Part shown: piece by piece, positions 43,236 through 51,442 of the stretch
Numbering within the stretch: the first letter of the stretch is position 1
How the letters are laid out: each line of letters opens with the position of its first letter
Source: Haloarcula rara
GTDB taxonomy: Archaea > Halobacteriota > Halobacteria > Halobacteriales > Haloarculaceae
Direction of reading: 5' to 3'
DNA: 64,000 nt
Assembly: GCF_029338235.1 (NCBI RefSeq)
Contig: NZ_CP119785.1
Coordinates: forward strand, 1,426,001-1,490,000
Translations under genes and position numbers: made by a program
The notes under the pieces: model-generated
What the model saw: the letters and a program-made list of their open reading frames with translations, nothing else
Told to the model about the DNA's origin: nothing
Database searches by the model: none

Positions 43236-44822
43236 CTACTCGTCGCCCAGCGCGACGTAGGTGGTCTCGATGATACGGCTGTCGTCGTTCAGTCGGTCGA
43301 TGAGGTCGCCGGCGGGCTTCTCGTCCAGATTGTAGATGGACAGCGCCTCGCCGCCGATGGTCTCGCGGCCGTTGAACATCCCGGCGATGTTGATGTTCGC
43401 TTCACCGAGCGCGGTGCCGATGAAGCCGATGGTGCCCGGCTCGTCCTTGTTCCGGACGACGAGCATGTGGCCGTGGGGGACCGCCTCGATGCGGTGACCG
43501 TCGATGCGGACGATGCGGGACTCCTCGCCGCCGAACTGGGTCCCACAGACCGACACCGACTCCTCGCCGTCGGAGACGGCGACGGTGATGAGGCTCTGGT
43601 AGTCCTCGGCCGAGGAGGTCTTGGACTCGGTCACGTCGATGCCCCGTTCCTCGGCGATCTGGGGCGCGTTGACGGCGTTGACCTGGATATCCGAGGGCGC
43701 GAAGACGCCTTCGAGCGCGCTGGCGGTGACGTACTCCACGTCCTCGTCGGCGATGTCACCGGCGTAGGTGACCTCGACGCTGCTCATGTGGCCGTCGAAC
43801 AGCTGGACGGCGATGCGACCCGCCGTGCTGGCGAGTTCGAGATAGGGCTCGACCTGTTCGAAGGTGGCCCGGTCCAGCGACGGGGCGTTGAGCGCGTTGG
43901 CGACCGGCTGGCCGTTGGCCGCGGCGATAATCTGGTCGGCCGTGGAGGTCGCGACGTTCTCCTGGGCGGCCTCGGTCGAAGCCCCGAGGTGGGGCGTGAC
44001 GATGATGTCGTCGACGGAAAGGAGCGGCGAGTCCTCGGGCAGGGGTTCCTCGCCGAAGACGTCCAGTGCGGCGCCGTTGAGGATGCCGTCTTCGACGGCC
44101 TCGGCGAGCGCGGGCTCGTCGATGATGCCGCCGCGGGCGCAGTTGACGACGTAGCCGTCCTCGAGCAGGGCGAGTTCCTCCTCGCCGATCATGTTCTCGG
44201 TCTCGGGGGTCAGGGGCGTGTGGATGGTGACGAAGTCCGCCGCCTCGAGGCAGTCCTCGAGGTCGTCGACGAGTTCGGCGCCGAACTGCTTTGCTCGCTC
44301 CTCGCTGATGTAGGGGTCAAAGGTGACGATGTCCATCCCGAGGTTGCCCAGGCGCTTGGCGACCTGCTGGCCGACGCGGCCGAAGCCGACGACGCCCAGG
44401 GTCTTGTTGTTGACCTCGGTGCCGAGGAACTCCCCTTTGGCCCACTCGCCGCCCTTGAGGCGGTCGTGAGCCTGCGGGATGGAGCGAGCGGTGGCGAAAG
44501 CCATCGCGACGCTGTGTTCGGCGGCGGCGCGGACGTTCCCGTCTGGGGCGTTCGCGACGATGACGCCGTGTTCGGTGGCGGCGTCGATGTCGATGTTGTC
44601 GACGCCGATACCGGCGCGACCGACGATGATGAGCTCGGAGGCGGCCGAGAACACCGCGTCAGTGACCTCGGTGCCAGAGCGGACGATGAGCGCGTTGGCG
44701 TCCGAGACCGCGTCGAGCAGCGCGTCGCCCTCGACGTCGTAGGCTGTGACAACTTCGTGGCCCGCCTCGCGTAACCGGTCGAGTCCGGCGTCTGCGATGG
44801 GGTCTGTAACGAGTACCTTCAT
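43236..44822 (-). CDS. serA: D-3-phosphoglycerate dehydrogenase
   Basis: This first enzyme of the phosphorylated serine pathway has 528 residues. The NAD loop VVGFGRVGQQVAKRLGNLG lies near 145, the catalytic Arg/Glu/His fall in NCARGGIIDEPALAEA near 230 and VTPHLGASTEAAQENV near 280, and the GRAGIGVDNIDIDAATEHG signature is near 72. An intervening ASB-type domain and a C-terminal ACT domain (about 455-528; VVRNKDEPGTIGFIGTALGE) suggest serine feedback. It is a single gene. Confidence 0.96.
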   Translation of the reverse strand: MKVLVTDPIADAGLDRLREAGHEVVTAYDVEGDALLDAVSDANALIVRSGTEVTDAVFSAASELIIVGRAGIGVDNIDIDAATEHGVIVANAPDGNVRAAAEHSVAMAFATARSIPQAHDRLKGGEWAKGEFLGTEVNNKTLGVVGFGRVGQQVAKRLGNLGMDIVTFDPYISEERAKQFGAELVDDLEDCLEAADFVTIHTPLTPETENMIGEEELALLEDGYVVNCARGGIIDEPALAEAVEDGILNGAALDVFGEEPLPEDSPLLSVDDIIVTPHLGASTEAAQENVATSTADQIIAAANGQPVANALNAPSLDRATFEQVEPYLELASTAGRIAVQLFDGHMSSVEVTYAGDIADEDVEYVTASALEGVFAPSDIQVNAVNAPQIAEERGIDVTESKTSSAEDYQSLITVAVSDGEESVSVCGTQFGGEESRIVRIDGHRIEAVPHGHMLVVRNKDEPGTIGFIGTALGEANINIAGMFNGRETIGGEALSIYNLDEKPAGDLIDRLNDDSRIIETTYVALGDE

Positions 44823-44914
44823 ACCGGACCGAACTTACTGGGACGGCATAACGCTTGTTTTCTGCGCGCGTTGTTGCCACTGCTGGCGGTGGAACGGAGA
44901 GAAAACGAGACGAG

Positions 44915-45082
44915 CTACCGCCACTCGGGGAGCGAGGCGGCGTCTACGAGCGGGAGTGTCATGTACGCGTCGTCGGTCGAGACGTCGGCGATGATGAACG
45001 TGTCAGTCGGCCCTTCCTCGACGGAAGCCATGACCTCCGATTCGGCAGCAACCTTCGCTGGGGCAACCGTATCCGGCTCCAT
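44915..45082 (-). CDS. Small conserved-looking protein, 55 aa
   Basis: It begins MEPDTVAPAKVAAESEVMAS and ends SLPEWR, acidic with strands around DTFIIADVSTDDAYMTLPL. A TATA element sits 27 bases before the ATG at 45082, which decides the start and shows that the gene is likely expressed from a leaderless transcript. The function is unknown. Confidence 0.68.
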   Translation of the reverse strand: MEPDTVAPAKVAAESEVMASVEEGPTDTFIIADVSTDDAYMTLPLVDAASLPEWR

Positions 45083-45104
45083 GCATGAGAATATGTAACA
45101 CCCG

Positions 45105-45113
45105 TATATAAAA
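45105..45113 (-). promoter_or_regulatory. TATA box of the 55-aa gene
   Basis: On the minus strand TTTTATATA is centred 27 bases upstream of the ATG at 45082, close to the archaeal TATA consensus. Confidence 0.7.
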
Positions 45114-45496
45114 ACTGCGGAATCCATGGACAACGCGGCGGTAGTATCACAGATATGAGTTATATCCGGTGATAATCAATGACTGAAACGAGTGGCTGAT
45201 TCGACCCAAGTAGTCGATTTCTGGGACCGACACTGGAGTATCACGTTCTTATCGATAGTATCTGGGCCCTGTCGGGCGCGTCCGCTCTGTCGAGTCGACA
45301 GGTCAGTCTCCCGGCCAGAACAGCGGGTCAAGAGCGGACAGCGGGGGGATTCGGTCGATGTAGGGCACCTCCGACCGGCCGGCGTCGACGGGTCCGACCG
45401 GTCAGCGTCGGGTGCGTCACCGCGGGGGGCGAGTTCGGCGACGGCACGGCCCCGATGTTAACTACTTAGTAGGTGCGGGGCGGAGCTTTGGCCAGT
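45114..45496. other. Non-coding stretch between divergent small gene and CBS gene
   Basis: The left part (45114-45240) is relatively AT-rich and has TATA-like pieces such as GAGTTATATCC; the right part is GC-rich spacer. The CBS gene is preceded by CTACTTAGTAG (45459-45475 region), a near-palindromic AT island about 25-35 bases before its ATG. No gene-like frame was seen. Confidence 0.4.
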
Positions 45497-46342
45497 ATGA
45501 ACGTCGCAGACGCTATGACGCCGCGCTCGGAGGTCGTCACGGTCGAAATCCCGGGCACCCGTGACGACGTGCTGGAGTATCTCCAGGAACGGAAGTTCTC
45601 CTCGGTCCCCGTCATCAAGGAGACCGACGACGGCGAACAGTTCCGCGGGCTCATCTCCCGGGACGCGCTCATCGACCGGCCCGACGAGGACCAGCTCGCG
45701 ATGCTGGTCGAGGAGGTCCCGACCATCACTGCCGACGCCACCATCGAGGCGGCGGCCAAGCTGATGCTCACCGAGGAGGAGCGACGCGTCCCGGTCGTCG
45801 ACGGGCGGCTGGAAGGCATCATCACGATAACGGACGTCGTCCACGCCATCGCCAACGGCGACACCGACGGCGACAGCGAGGTCGGCGACCTGGCCCGCAG
45901 CGACATCAACTGCCTCTATGCCGGCTCGCCCCTGACCGTCGCCGAACGGGAGCTGTCCTACGCCGAAGTGCCCTACGGCGTCGTGCTCGACGACGAGGGC
46001 GAGATGACCGGGATGCTCACGGTCGTCGACATCATCGACGTCGCCCGCGTCGTGGAGGGGGAGGACGACACCGGCGACTCCATCGCCAACCAGGACGACG
46101 ACTGGGCCTGGGAGGGCATCAAGGCCGTCGGCGGGCGCTACATGCCAACCCGGAACGTCGAGATTCCGGTCGAGCCCGTCAGCGAGTTCATGACCGGTGA
46201 CGTCGTCACCGTGTCCCGGCGTCGCACGGCCATGGAGGCCGCCCAGCTGATGATAGAGCACGACATCGAGCAGATTCCGCTCGTCTCCGGGGACGAGCTC
46301 GTCGGCATCGTCCGGGACGTGGACCTCCTGGAGGGCCTATGA
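45497..46342 (+). CDS. CBS-domain protein
   Basis: The 281-residue protein is built of tandem CBS motifs. Pair one is at about 1-120 (MNVADAMTPRSEVVTVEIPG; RRVPVVDGRLEGIITITDVV). A central half is at about 130-190, and a last motif is at about 225-281 (VSEFMTGDVVTVSRRRTAME; IPLVSGDELVGIVRDVDLLE). CBS pairs bind adenine nucleotides and regulate partners. It overlaps glyS by ATGA, so a link to the synthetase or its energy status is possible but not shown. Confidence 0.88.
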   Translation: MNVADAMTPRSEVVTVEIPGTRDDVLEYLQERKFSSVPVIKETDDGEQFRGLISRDALIDRPDEDQLAMLVEEVPTITADATIEAAAKLMLTEEERRVPVVDGRLEGIITITDVVHAIANGDTDGDSEVGDLARSDINCLYAGSPLTVAERELSYAEVPYGVVLDDEGEMTGMLTVVDIIDVARVVEGEDDTGDSIANQDDDWAWEGIKAVGGRYMPTRNVEIPVEPVSEFMTGDVVTVSRRRTAMEAAQLMIEHDIEQIPLVSGDELVGIVRDVDLLEGL

Positions 46343-48111
46343 ACGAGGGCGATCGCCTGACAGAGCTGGCCAAACGACGAGGGTTCTACTTCCCCGCTGC
46401 GGGCGCCTACGGGGGCGCCGCCGGCTTCTGGACCTACGGCCCGCAGGGCGCCGCGCTGAAAGACAACGTCGAGGACGCCTGGCGGGACCGCTTCGTCGTC
46501 CAGGCCGGCCACCAGGAGATATCCGCGCCGGACGTGATGCCCGAGCCCGTCTTCGAGGCCTCTGGCCATCTGGACGGTTTCGACGATATGATACTCGAAT
46601 GCAGCGAGTGTGGCGCCACCCACCGGGCCGACCACATCGTCGAGGACAACACCGACATCGAGGAGGCCGAGTCCCTGCCCAACGAGGAGGTCATGGATAT
46701 CATCGCCCAGCAAGGCATCGAGTGTCCCTCCTGTCAGGCCTCCCTGGCCGGCGAGCCGGTCGACAACTTCAATCTCATGTTCGAGACGAACATCGGCCCC
46801 GGCACCTCCTCGCCGGGCTACCTGCGCCCCGAGACCGCCCAGGGCATCTTCGTCGAGTTCCCCCAGCTCGCCGAGTACGCCCGCAACCAGCTCCCATTCG
46901 GGGTCGCCCAGATAGGCAAGGCCTACCGCAACGAGATCTCCCCGCGCAAGTCGCTCGTACGCGTACGCGAGTTCACACAGGCGGAACTCGAACACTTCGT
47001 CGACCCCGAGGAAGACGAGCCGCCGCTGGAGACCGTCGAAGACGTCGAGCTACCCCTCTACTCGGGCGAGAGCCAGCAGGCCGACGACGGCGGCGTCGAG
47101 CAGCTGACGGTGCGTGAGGCCGTCGATTCCGGCGTCATCACCAGCGACTGGGTCGCCTACTATCTTGGCATCGCCCGGGACTGGTACGAGCGCATCGGTA
47201 TCGACATGGACCGGTTCCGCTTCCGCCAGCACCTGCCCGGCGAACTGGCCCACTACGCCTCTGACTGCTGGGACGCCGAGGCCGAGATCGACGGCGACTG
47301 GATCGAGATTACCGGCTTCGCCTACCGGGGCGACTACGACCTGCAGAAACACGCCGAACACTCGGGCCAGGACTACACCGTGTTCAAACAGTACGACGAG
47401 CCCATCACGGTCGAGCGGCCCACCGTCGACCCCGAGATGAGCTACCTCGGGCCGGAGTTCGGCGGCGACGCACAGGCGGTCGCCGACGCACTCGAAGCGC
47501 TGGCCGAGAGCGACCCGGATGCCTTCGAGGGCGAGGAAGTCAGTGTCGAACTGGACGGGGAGACGGTCACGGTTCCGGTCGAGCAGACCGGTTTCAGCGT
47601 CGAGGAGATGACCGAGAACGGCGAACACATCACCCCTCACGTCGTCGAACCCTCCTTCGGCGTCGGCCGGCTCATCTACACCGTGCTGGCCCACGCCTAC
47701 CGGGAGGACGAGGTCGACGGCGAGGAGCGGACCTACCTCGAACTCCCGCCCGAGCAGGCCCCGACCACGGTTGGCGTCTTCCCGCTGATGGATCGGGACG
47801 GCCTGGGCGAGTACGCCCGGGAACTGGCCGAGGCGCTCCGACGGGCCGGCCACTCGGTCACCTACGACGATTCGGGCGCCATCGGCCGTCGGTATCGTCG
47901 GCAGGACGAGATCGGGACGCCGTACTGCGTGACGGTGGACTACGAGTCGCTGGGCGAGCCGGAGGGCGACGCCGACTCCGACGACCTGCAGGCCGACACC
48001 GTCACGCTCAGGGAACGGGACTCCACGGCACAGAAGCGGGTTCCAATCGACGGCCTGGCCGAGGCCGTCCAGCAACTGGTCGACGGCGACCTGTCGTTCG
48101 ACGACCTGTAA
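46339..48111 (+). CDS. glyS: Glycyl-tRNA synthetase
   Basis: This class II alpha2-type synthetase has 590 residues. The N-terminus is LTELAKRRGFYFPAAGAYGG. Motif 2 is QIGKAYRNEISPRKSLVRVR near 190, before motif 3 in PHVVEPSFGVGRLIYTVLAH near 433. The archaeal CxxC insertion is ECSECGATHRADH and ECPSCQASL. A C-terminal anticodon-binding domain is present (PTTVGVFPLMDRDGLGEYA). It starts inside the stop of the CBS gene. Confidence 0.97.
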   Translation: MNEGDRLTELAKRRGFYFPAAGAYGGAAGFWTYGPQGAALKDNVEDAWRDRFVVQAGHQEISAPDVMPEPVFEASGHLDGFDDMILECSECGATHRADHIVEDNTDIEEAESLPNEEVMDIIAQQGIECPSCQASLAGEPVDNFNLMFETNIGPGTSSPGYLRPETAQGIFVEFPQLAEYARNQLPFGVAQIGKAYRNEISPRKSLVRVREFTQAELEHFVDPEEDEPPLETVEDVELPLYSGESQQADDGGVEQLTVREAVDSGVITSDWVAYYLGIARDWYERIGIDMDRFRFRQHLPGELAHYASDCWDAEAEIDGDWIEITGFAYRGDYDLQKHAEHSGQDYTVFKQYDEPITVERPTVDPEMSYLGPEFGGDAQAVADALEALAESDPDAFEGEEVSVELDGETVTVPVEQTGFSVEEMTENGEHITPHVVEPSFGVGRLIYTVLAHAYREDEVDGEERTYLELPPEQAPTTVGVFPLMDRDGLGEYARELAEALRRAGHSVTYDDSGAIGRRYRRQDEIGTPYCVTVDYESLGEPEGDADSDDLQADTVTLRERDSTAQKRVPIDGLAEAVQQLVDGDLSFDDL

Positions 48112-48112
48112 T

Positions 48113-48703
48113 ATGACCGACGAGGTCGCCAGACGGCTCGTCCACGCAACGGGCGCAGCGGTGCCGCTGGGCTATCTGTTCGGTGGCGACCTCGTGAACT
48201 GGCGGGTCGTGCAGCTGTTTCTTTCGGTCGCCCTGGTCGTCGTCGTCGTCCTCGAGTTCCTGCGGCTGTCGGTCGGGCTGGACTGGGCCATCTACGAGCG
48301 GCTCACCCGCGAGTACGAACAGGACAACCCGGCGGGATACGCGCTGTACATCGTCGGGATGGCGGTGGTCGCCTGGGCTGTCGCCGTCGGCCTGCCGATT
48401 TCGGTCGCCGTCCCGGCGATGCTAATGCTCGCCATCGGGGACCCCATCAGCGGGCTGCTCGGGTCGACCGAGGCAAGCAGCGTCAAGCAGCTGTGGGTGT
48501 TGCTCGTGATGTTCGGGGTCTGTACGCTGCTTGCGGCGCCGTTCGTCCCGATGGCGGCGGCGGTACTGGGCGGGGTCGCGGCCACCTTCGCCGACGGCGT
48601 CAAACCCACTATCGCCGGCTACGTCGTCGACGACAACCTCTCGATTCCGGTGCTTGGCGCCGTCGCGATGTGGGTCGGCCTCGTCGCCGTGCCCGGGCTC
48701 TAG
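48113..48703 (+). CDS. Dolichol/polyprenol kinase-like membrane protein
   Basis: The 196-residue membrane protein has about six helices. It starts MTDEVARRLVHATGAAVPLG and contains MLMLAIGDPISGLLGSTEA near 105 and FADGVKPTIAGYVVDDNLSI near 160. The GDP and DG elements match CTP-dependent Sec59/phosphatidate-cytidylyltransferase-like kinases. It may phosphorylate dolichol or another isoprenoid for glycosylation or lipid synthesis. The stop shares the CTAG sequence with the convergent UbiA gene. Confidence 0.8.
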   Translation: MTDEVARRLVHATGAAVPLGYLFGGDLVNWRVVQLFLSVALVVVVVLEFLRLSVGLDWAIYERLTREYEQDNPAGYALYIVGMAVVAWAVAVGLPISVAVPAMLMLAIGDPISGLLGSTEASSVKQLWVLLVMFGVCTLLAAPFVPMAAAVLGGVAATFADGVKPTIAGYVVDDNLSIPVLGAVAMWVGLVAVPGL

Positions 48704-49578
48704 GCCAGCGCAAGCGCTACCAGCCCAAGCAGGAGATACTCGCCGTCCTTGGCCAGACAGAGCGCGTCCATCCGGCCGGTCTCGCCGAGGAACCACGTCA
48801 GGCCCAGCGAGTAGCCCAGCACGGGGAGGGCACCGAGCGCGACCAGCGCCACCGGCGGAACAGTCATCAGGGTGACGAGCAGCGCCAGTGAGCAGCCCTC
48901 GAACAGCGCCAGGAGTTGCCTGGTACGGGGAACGCCCAGCACGACCGGGAGCGTGTCGACACCGGTTGCGGCGTCGCCAGTGACGTCACGGACGTTGAAC
49001 ACCTCGACCGAGACGAACGTGCGCAGGTAGACGAACAGACAGACCGCAATCGCGACCGGGCCGACCGCCCGACCCGCAAAAATCAGAGGGACACCAGTCA
49101 CGGTCACGGCCCAGGCGAGGGCGACGAGCGTTGTGTTGACACCGAGGACGTCCTTCAGCCGCCGGCCGCCGAATGTGACGGGGAGACTGTACAACAGGGA
49201 GGCCCCGAGCGGGACACAGGCGACGGCCAGCGCGACCGGCCCACCGCCCAACCACGCGATGGCGGCGCCGAGCGCGAACGTTCCGACGGCGAGGAACGCG
49301 ACGACGGCCGGATGGCTGGCGACGAACGAGGAGTGGTCGGGGCTGTTGATGGCGTCCTCTTCGAGGTCCGCGAGGTCGTTGGCGGTGTAGACGGCGAAAG
49401 AGACCAGGCCGACGACGACCGCGGGCAGCGGCGTGGCGACGCCCAGCAGCGCGCTCGCGAATCCGGTCTTGGCCGCCGCGACGGCGCCCTGGACCAGGCG
49501 GAACTGCTGGGCCCAGCGGACGAGTGCCCCGAGTTGTGCCCAGTCCCGGTCGGTCTGGTATTCACTGTGTGCTTGCAT
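48700..49578 (-). CDS. UbiA-family prenyltransferase
   Basis: This is a 292-residue protein with about eight helices. The two Asp-rich motifs are YTANDLADLEEDAINSPDHS near 68 and NVRDVTGDAATGVDTLPVVL near 197. UbiA members attach prenyl chains to aromatic or glycerol-phosphate acceptors. In archaea they include DGGGP synthase and menaquinone enzymes, and which role applies here cannot be decided. It converges with the dolichol-kinase-like gene, hinting at shared isoprenoid metabolism. Confidence 0.88.
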   Translation of the reverse strand: MQAHSEYQTDRDWAQLGALVRWAQQFRLVQGAVAAAKTGFASALLGVATPLPAVVVGLVSFAVYTANDLADLEEDAINSPDHSSFVASHPAVVAFLAVGTFALGAAIAWLGGGPVALAVACVPLGASLLYSLPVTFGGRRLKDVLGVNTTLVALAWAVTVTGVPLIFAGRAVGPVAIAVCLFVYLRTFVSVEVFNVRDVTGDAATGVDTLPVVLGVPRTRQLLALFEGCSLALLVTLMTVPPVALVALGALPVLGYSLGLTWFLGETGRMDALCLAKDGEYLLLGLVALALA

Positions 49579-49617
49579 CGTCTCGCGGTACGCGTCGGGG
49601 GACCGTCATTACCGCCC

Positions 49618-51306
49618 CTAAGCGTTGGGGTCGGTCTCGACGGGCGAGAGGGCGCGGTCGAGGGCGAATCGGACCTCGCTCCCGCCCGCGGCCGAGGGCT
49701 CGAAAGTGAGCTCGTGGCCCGCCTGCTCGACGAAGCAGTAGACCAGCCAGAGCCCCACGCCGGCGCTGTGCTGGAGCGGGGTCTCCCCGTCTTCCAGGAT
49801 GCGGCGTTCAGTTTCGGGGATACCGGGCCCGTCGTCGGCGACGGCGACGTGGACCAGTCGTTCGCTGACAGTGACAGTGACGGAGACCGAGGGCGCGGAA
49901 TCGTGGTTATGCTGGATGGCGTTCTCGACGAGGTTGGAGAGCGCCGCCTGGAACCCTGTGGGACACCGGGCGAACACGCCGTCCGGGCAGTCAGTCGTCA
50001 CCGCGGCGTCGGGGTACCGGTCGGCGTACCGGGTCGCGACGGCCCTGACGGTGCGGGTGACGTCGGTCGGACGGGCGGGTCGGCCGCCGGTGACGATATC
50101 CTGAATCGTCCGGAGCTTCCCGCTCGTCTCGATGATGTCGGTCGCGCTGGCGTCGATGGCCTCGAGATGCGGTCGGTCGGTCTCGTCGGCGCCGTCGCCC
50201 AGCAACTCGACGTGGCCCACGATGATGTTGATGCGGTTGGCCATGTTGTGCCGGAGGACGCGAGAGACCAGCTGGAGGTGTCGTTCCCGGCGCTGCTGTT
50301 CGGTGACGTCCGAGAGGACGACCGTCCAGCCCAGATGGTGGGGGCCGTCGGTTATCGGCGAGAGCTGCACGGAGAGGTAGGTCGCCTCCTCGCCGTCGGC
50401 GTCAGCGATTGTCGTCGGCGTGGTCGTATCGAAGAGGTCGCTCGCGTCGTCGACGACCGTCTCGATGTGGTCGCCCCGATGGGCCGACAGCGCCGGGAGC
50501 AGCGACGCGGCAGTCGGGTTGTAGTCCCGGACCCGGCGCTTCGAGTCGAGGATGACCATCCCCTCGCTACTCTGCTCGACGGCGGTATCCCGGGCCACGG
50601 GGATGATGTCGAACAGGTCCAGTTGCATCGAGACGGTGGTCGCGACGCCGAAGATAGCCAGTCCGACGGGGGTGTAGTCCAGTCCCGGTATCGGTGCCCG
50701 GTCGAACACCGAGACGAGGTTGACCAGCAGCGGGAGCGAGGCCCCGACAGTGACGAGCATCATCGGCGTCGTGTTGTAACGGCTCCGGAGGTGGAGGTTC
50801 ACCAGCGCGTACACGCCCGCCGCGAAGTGACAGTAGGCCAGTCCCACGTAGAGGAAATACAGCGGCCCGAGCCCCTCGTGGACGTAGTGGGGGAAGACGG
50901 CCGTCGAGAGGGTTATCCGGTCCCAGAACAGTCCGTGGACCGGGTTCGTCAACAGCCCGACGGCGAGCGCGAGCAGCGAGACGACGACGTAGGCGGTGAG
51001 GGCGCGCTGGCGGTGCCACCGCCGGCCCGTGTACTGGGAGGCAAACACCAGAAAGAGCAGAGCGAAGGCGACGCCCATCGGCAGTTCGAGCGCGACCAGA
51101 AACCGCTCGACGATGGGGGGCATGGTCAGCTTCGCGACGGCGCTGAACGACCACAGCGCCATCAGCACCAGCAGGGAGATAAACGAGCGGATGCCGCGGT
51201 TGGGGAGCTGCGAGGCGCGGAGATACAGTGCCAGTCCGAGGAGAGCGAGCCCGGAGACGACGAAGAACGCGACGAGCGCCGCCTCGACCGGCGTTACCGG
51301 GACCAT
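49618..51306 (-). CDS. Sensor histidine kinase (7TM-PAS-HATPase)
   Basis: This is a 562-residue sensor. An N-terminal seven-helix region (MVPVTPVEAALVAFFVVSGL; about 1-215) is followed by PAS (about 225-340; EGMVILDSKRRVRDYNPTAA). The H-box near 350 is VLRHNMANRINIIVGHVELL, then come LSNLVENAIQHNHDS, ADDGPGIPETERRIL and GVGLWLVYCFVEQAGHELTF. The build is the same as in the kinase at 18052, although the H-box class differs. No response regulator is adjacent. The ATG at 51306 opens the first helix. It is divergent from hef. Confidence 0.88.
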   Translation of the reverse strand: MVPVTPVEAALVAFFVVSGLALLGLALYLRASQLPNRGIRSFISLLVLMALWSFSAVAKLTMPPIVERFLVALELPMGVAFALLFLVFASQYTGRRWHRQRALTAYVVVSLLALAVGLLTNPVHGLFWDRITLSTAVFPHYVHEGLGPLYFLYVGLAYCHFAAGVYALVNLHLRSRYNTTPMMLVTVGASLPLLVNLVSVFDRAPIPGLDYTPVGLAIFGVATTVSMQLDLFDIIPVARDTAVEQSSEGMVILDSKRRVRDYNPTAASLLPALSAHRGDHIETVVDDASDLFDTTTPTTIADADGEEATYLSVQLSPITDGPHHLGWTVVLSDVTEQQRRERHLQLVSRVLRHNMANRINIIVGHVELLGDGADETDRPHLEAIDASATDIIETSGKLRTIQDIVTGGRPARPTDVTRTVRAVATRYADRYPDAAVTTDCPDGVFARCPTGFQAALSNLVENAIQHNHDSAPSVSVTVTVSERLVHVAVADDGPGIPETERRILEDGETPLQHSAGVGLWLVYCFVEQAGHELTFEPSAAGGSEVRFALDRALSPVETDPNA

Positions 51307-51442
51307 GCAATCTATACAGTACAGCCGGGCAAAACTCTTTCCGACAACTGTATTATTGAACGATTGTGCATATACATCGACCGTTTCCACTTCCACCGCG
51401 CTACCTGAACCCTTAACCTCCGCCGGGGACTACGCCACGCCA

